A stretch of 64,000 nt of DNA from an uncultured Rikenellaceae bacterium (GTDB taxonomy: Bacteria > Bacteroidota > Bacteroidia > Bacteroidales > Rikenellaceae), in the NCBI GenBank assembly GCA_944321925.1, contig CALUND010000010.1:1-64000 (forward strand), written 5' to 3'. Position numbers and translations under genes: made by a program. Shown piece by piece: positions 61,869 to 64,000 of this stretch. Every line of letters starts with the position of its first letter. The first letter of the stretch is position 1. The notes beneath the pieces are model-generated. The model was given only the letters and a program-made list of their open reading frames with translations. It was not told the DNA's origin and searched no databases.

Positions 61869-61894
61869 ATCTCCTATCCTGATCTCCTATCCTT
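61869..61894 (+). repeat. 13-bp tandem duplication before mutS2
   Basis: GATCTCCTATCCT occurs twice head to tail between the MCE stop and the mutS2 start. Confidence 0.8.
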
Positions 61895-61905
61895 AAGAGG
61901 CGAAA

Positions 61906-64000
61906 TGATCTACCCGACCCATTTCGAGACCAAAGTCGGTTTCGACCGCATCCGCGCACAAGTGGCATCGCTCTGTACCACGGAAGCGGCCCTTGCACTG
62001 CTCGAAGCGGAACAGTTCTCCTCGGACAGCAACGAGGTGATGCACCGCATCACGCTGGCCGATGAGATGCGCACCATCCTCCAAATGGAGAGCGGGTTTC
62101 CCGGCGGAGAATTCACCGACATCGCCCCGCTGATTGCGAAAGCCGCCGTCGAAGGCGCCTTCCTCGAAGCCGAAGAGCTGCTGGCCCTGGGTCATGCACT
62201 GCGCACGGTGGCCGAAATCATCGATTTTCTGGCGGCTCGATCCGAAAGCAGCTATCCTGCCCTGAAAGAGTACAGTCGCGATGTCGACTCCTTTCCGGCC
62301 ATAACCGGACATATCACCACCCTCATCGACCGCTTCGGACAGGTCAAAGACAGCGCCTCTCCGGAACTCTACGAACTGCGCCGCACGATCCGTTCCCGCG
62401 AAGGCGAAGTCTCGAAACGAATGCAACGGATCCTCCAGCAGGCCCAGCAGGCCGGTATCGTCGAAAGCGACGCCTCCCTCTCCGTGCGCGACGGTCGTAC
62501 GGTGATTCCCGTTACGGCTGCCAACAAACGAAAGCTCCAGGGATTCATCCACGACGAATCTGCCTCGGGAAAGACGTTCTACATCGAGCCCGTGGAGATT
62601 GTAGAGATCAACAACGAACTCAAGGAGCTCTCCTATGCCGAACGGCGAGAGGTGGTACGCATCCTCACCGAATTCACGGAGAGTCTGCGTCCGGACCTCG
62701 ACGCCATCGCAAATGCCGGTCGCTATCTGGCCGGAATCGACCTGATCCGTGCCAAAGCCCGTTGGGCTGTCGAAAACAGTTGCGTGAAGCCGATCCTTTC
62801 CGACGACGGGAGGGTCGTGCTCCGACAGGCCCGCCATCCGCTGCTGGCCCAGACTTTGCTCCGGGAAGGCAAACCGATCGTGCCGCTCGACATGCAGCTC
62901 GACCCCGAACAGCGTATTCTCGTGATCTCCGGACCGAACGCCGGCGGCAAATCGGTCTGTCTGAAGACCGTGTCGCTGGTGCAGTACATGTTTCAATGCG
63001 GGTTCCTCGTGCCGGCACTCGAAAACAGCGAATTACCCGTTTTCCGCTCGCTCCTGATCGACATCGGCGACGAACAGAGCATCGACAACGACCTGAGCAC
63101 CTACTCCTCGCACCTGCTCAACATGAAGCAGATGCTGCAGCATGCCGACGAGCGAACGATGATCTTCATCGACGAATTCGGATCGGGAACCGAACCGATC
63201 ATCGGCGGAGCCATCGCAGAGTCGATCCTCGAAAAACTGGTCGAAAAAGGGGCTTACGGCGTCGTAACCACCCACTATGCCAATATCAAATATTTCGCCT
63301 CGACGCACCCCGGCGTCGCCAACGGAGCGATGATGTTCGACGTACAGCAGATCCGGCCGCTTTTCCGGCTCGAACAGGGCAAGCCCGGCAGTTCGTTCGC
63401 CATCGAGATTGCCCGTAAAATCGGACTCCCGGAGGAGATCATCCGTCAGGCCGGCGAAAAGGCCGGCAGCGACCACATCAGCCTCGAGAAACAGCTGCGC
63501 GAGATCGCCCGGGACCGTCGCTACTGGGAACAGAAACGCGACCGGATCAGGCTCGCCGACCGCAAGGTCGAACAACTCGAACAGGACTATGCCGATCGGC
63601 TCACCCGCATCAAAGAGGAGCGTAGCCAGATTATCCGGGCCGCCAAGGAAGAGGCCTCCCGCTTGATGTCGGAAGCCAATCGACAGATCGAGAATACGAT
63701 TCGTACAATCCGCGAATCGCAGGCAGAAAAGGAGCTCACCCGATCGGCCCGACGCGAACTGGAAGCGTTCCGGGAAAAAGTGGAACAGGTCGACGGACCC
63801 GATCCCGAACAGGAGCGGCGAATCGAAAGCGAAATGGAGCGTATCCTTCGTCGAAGAGAGCGTCGGAAAGCCAAGAAAGCAACCGCCAAAGAGGCTGAGC
63901 CGGCCGAACCCGAACCGAAAGAACGCGCGATCGTTCCGGGCAGCAAAGTGCGTCTGCGCGATCAGGATACGGTCGGAGAAGTGGTCTCCATCAAAGGCAA
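61906..64000 (+). CDS. mutS2: Endonuclease MutS2, 3' end beyond the window
   Basis: 698 codons are visible and the frame runs off the right edge. The N-terminal core domains start YPTHFETKVGFDRIRAQVASLC. The ATPase has Walker A SGPNAGGKSVC near residue 342, a Walker B region MIFIDEFGSGTEP near 420, and the TTHYANIK motif. A coiled-coil region rich in Arg/Glu (about 510-650) follows, and the last residues enter the KOW-like segment PGSKVRLRDQDTVGEVVSI. The C-terminal Smr nuclease domain must lie beyond the window. MutS2 restrains recombination and acts on collided ribosomes. The ATG at 61906 is preceded by AAGAGG. Confidence 0.95.

Overview
The window reads as chromosome of a gut-type Bacteroidales bacterium, most likely a Rikenellaceae/Alistipes-like organism. 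The evidence is the recurrent Bacteroidota -7 promoter box (TAnnTTTG) with weak Shine-Dalgarno sites, a fused SecDF, BatD/BatE, a class I fumarase, an archaeal-type ProS, a fimbrial lipoprotein cluster with a membrane-anchored AraC regulator, and a glutamate decarboxylase. The family-level placement is an inference from gene content; there is no rRNA in the window.

Layout. (1) 1-7828: the right part of an integrated prophage-like element. It runs from a tyrosine integrase through an excisionase-like protein, a winged-helix protein, a DUF4373 replication protein, DnaB and a small-terminase-like protein (with an apparent homopolymer frameshift), and also carries a HigBA toxin-antitoxin pair and an XRE repressor. 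It ends at a 47-nt copy of the 3' half of a tRNA-Pro(TGG) gene, which marks the attachment site. (2) 7965-11423: a minus-strand four-gene operon encoding a steroid 5-alpha-reductase-family protein, an Old Yellow Enzyme-family oxidoreductase, a short-chain dehydrogenase and a HAD phosphatase. The combination resembles the 5AR/5BR/3beta-HSDH set that gut Bacteroidales use on 3-oxo-delta4 bile acids and steroids; this is the most notable metabolic locus. (3) 11636-30730: housekeeping and envelope genes (gadB, C1 peptidase, ridA, HslJ-like lipoprotein, recR-batE-batD, fumarase, fba, proS, Trp/Gly-repeat lipoprotein, FadL-like porin, tRNA-Ser(CGA), PepSY-like protein, gpmA). (4) 30731-33290: a gene-poor, AT-rich stretch with a possible structured RNA, a small lipoprotein, one copy of a 97-bp dispersed repeat, a YdeI-family protein and tRNA-Ser(TGA). 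(5) 33519-41848: HU, a small DNA-binding protein, dnaK (with a cluster of TGTCA/TGACA palindromes upstream), secDF, cdaA, rmuC. (6) 42195-49277: a tightly packed operon of rpe, ABC-F, an iron-sulfur flavoprotein, rlmB, an ArgE-type deacylase, argH and a YgjP-type metallopeptidase. (7) 50261-56215: a surface fimbria/adhesin locus, consisting of an AraC regulator with membrane segments, an exact 21-bp-period tandem repeat immediately upstream of a promoter, a DUF3575/OmpA-like protein, an anchor-type lipoprotein and a DUF6562-BspA leucine-rich-repeat adhesin. (8) 56811-64000: lptD, divergent from a Zn amidase with SPOR domain, an MCE/MlaD protein and the first two thirds of mutS2.

Working together: regions 7 and 8 are envelope and surface functions (fimbria-like assembly, LPS export, cell-wall cleavage, lipid transport). 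Region 6 couples ribosome-associated functions with the end of arginine synthesis. Region 2 looks like a self-contained reductive pathway for a lipophilic ring substrate. No CRISPR array, complete insertion sequence or rRNA gene was seen.
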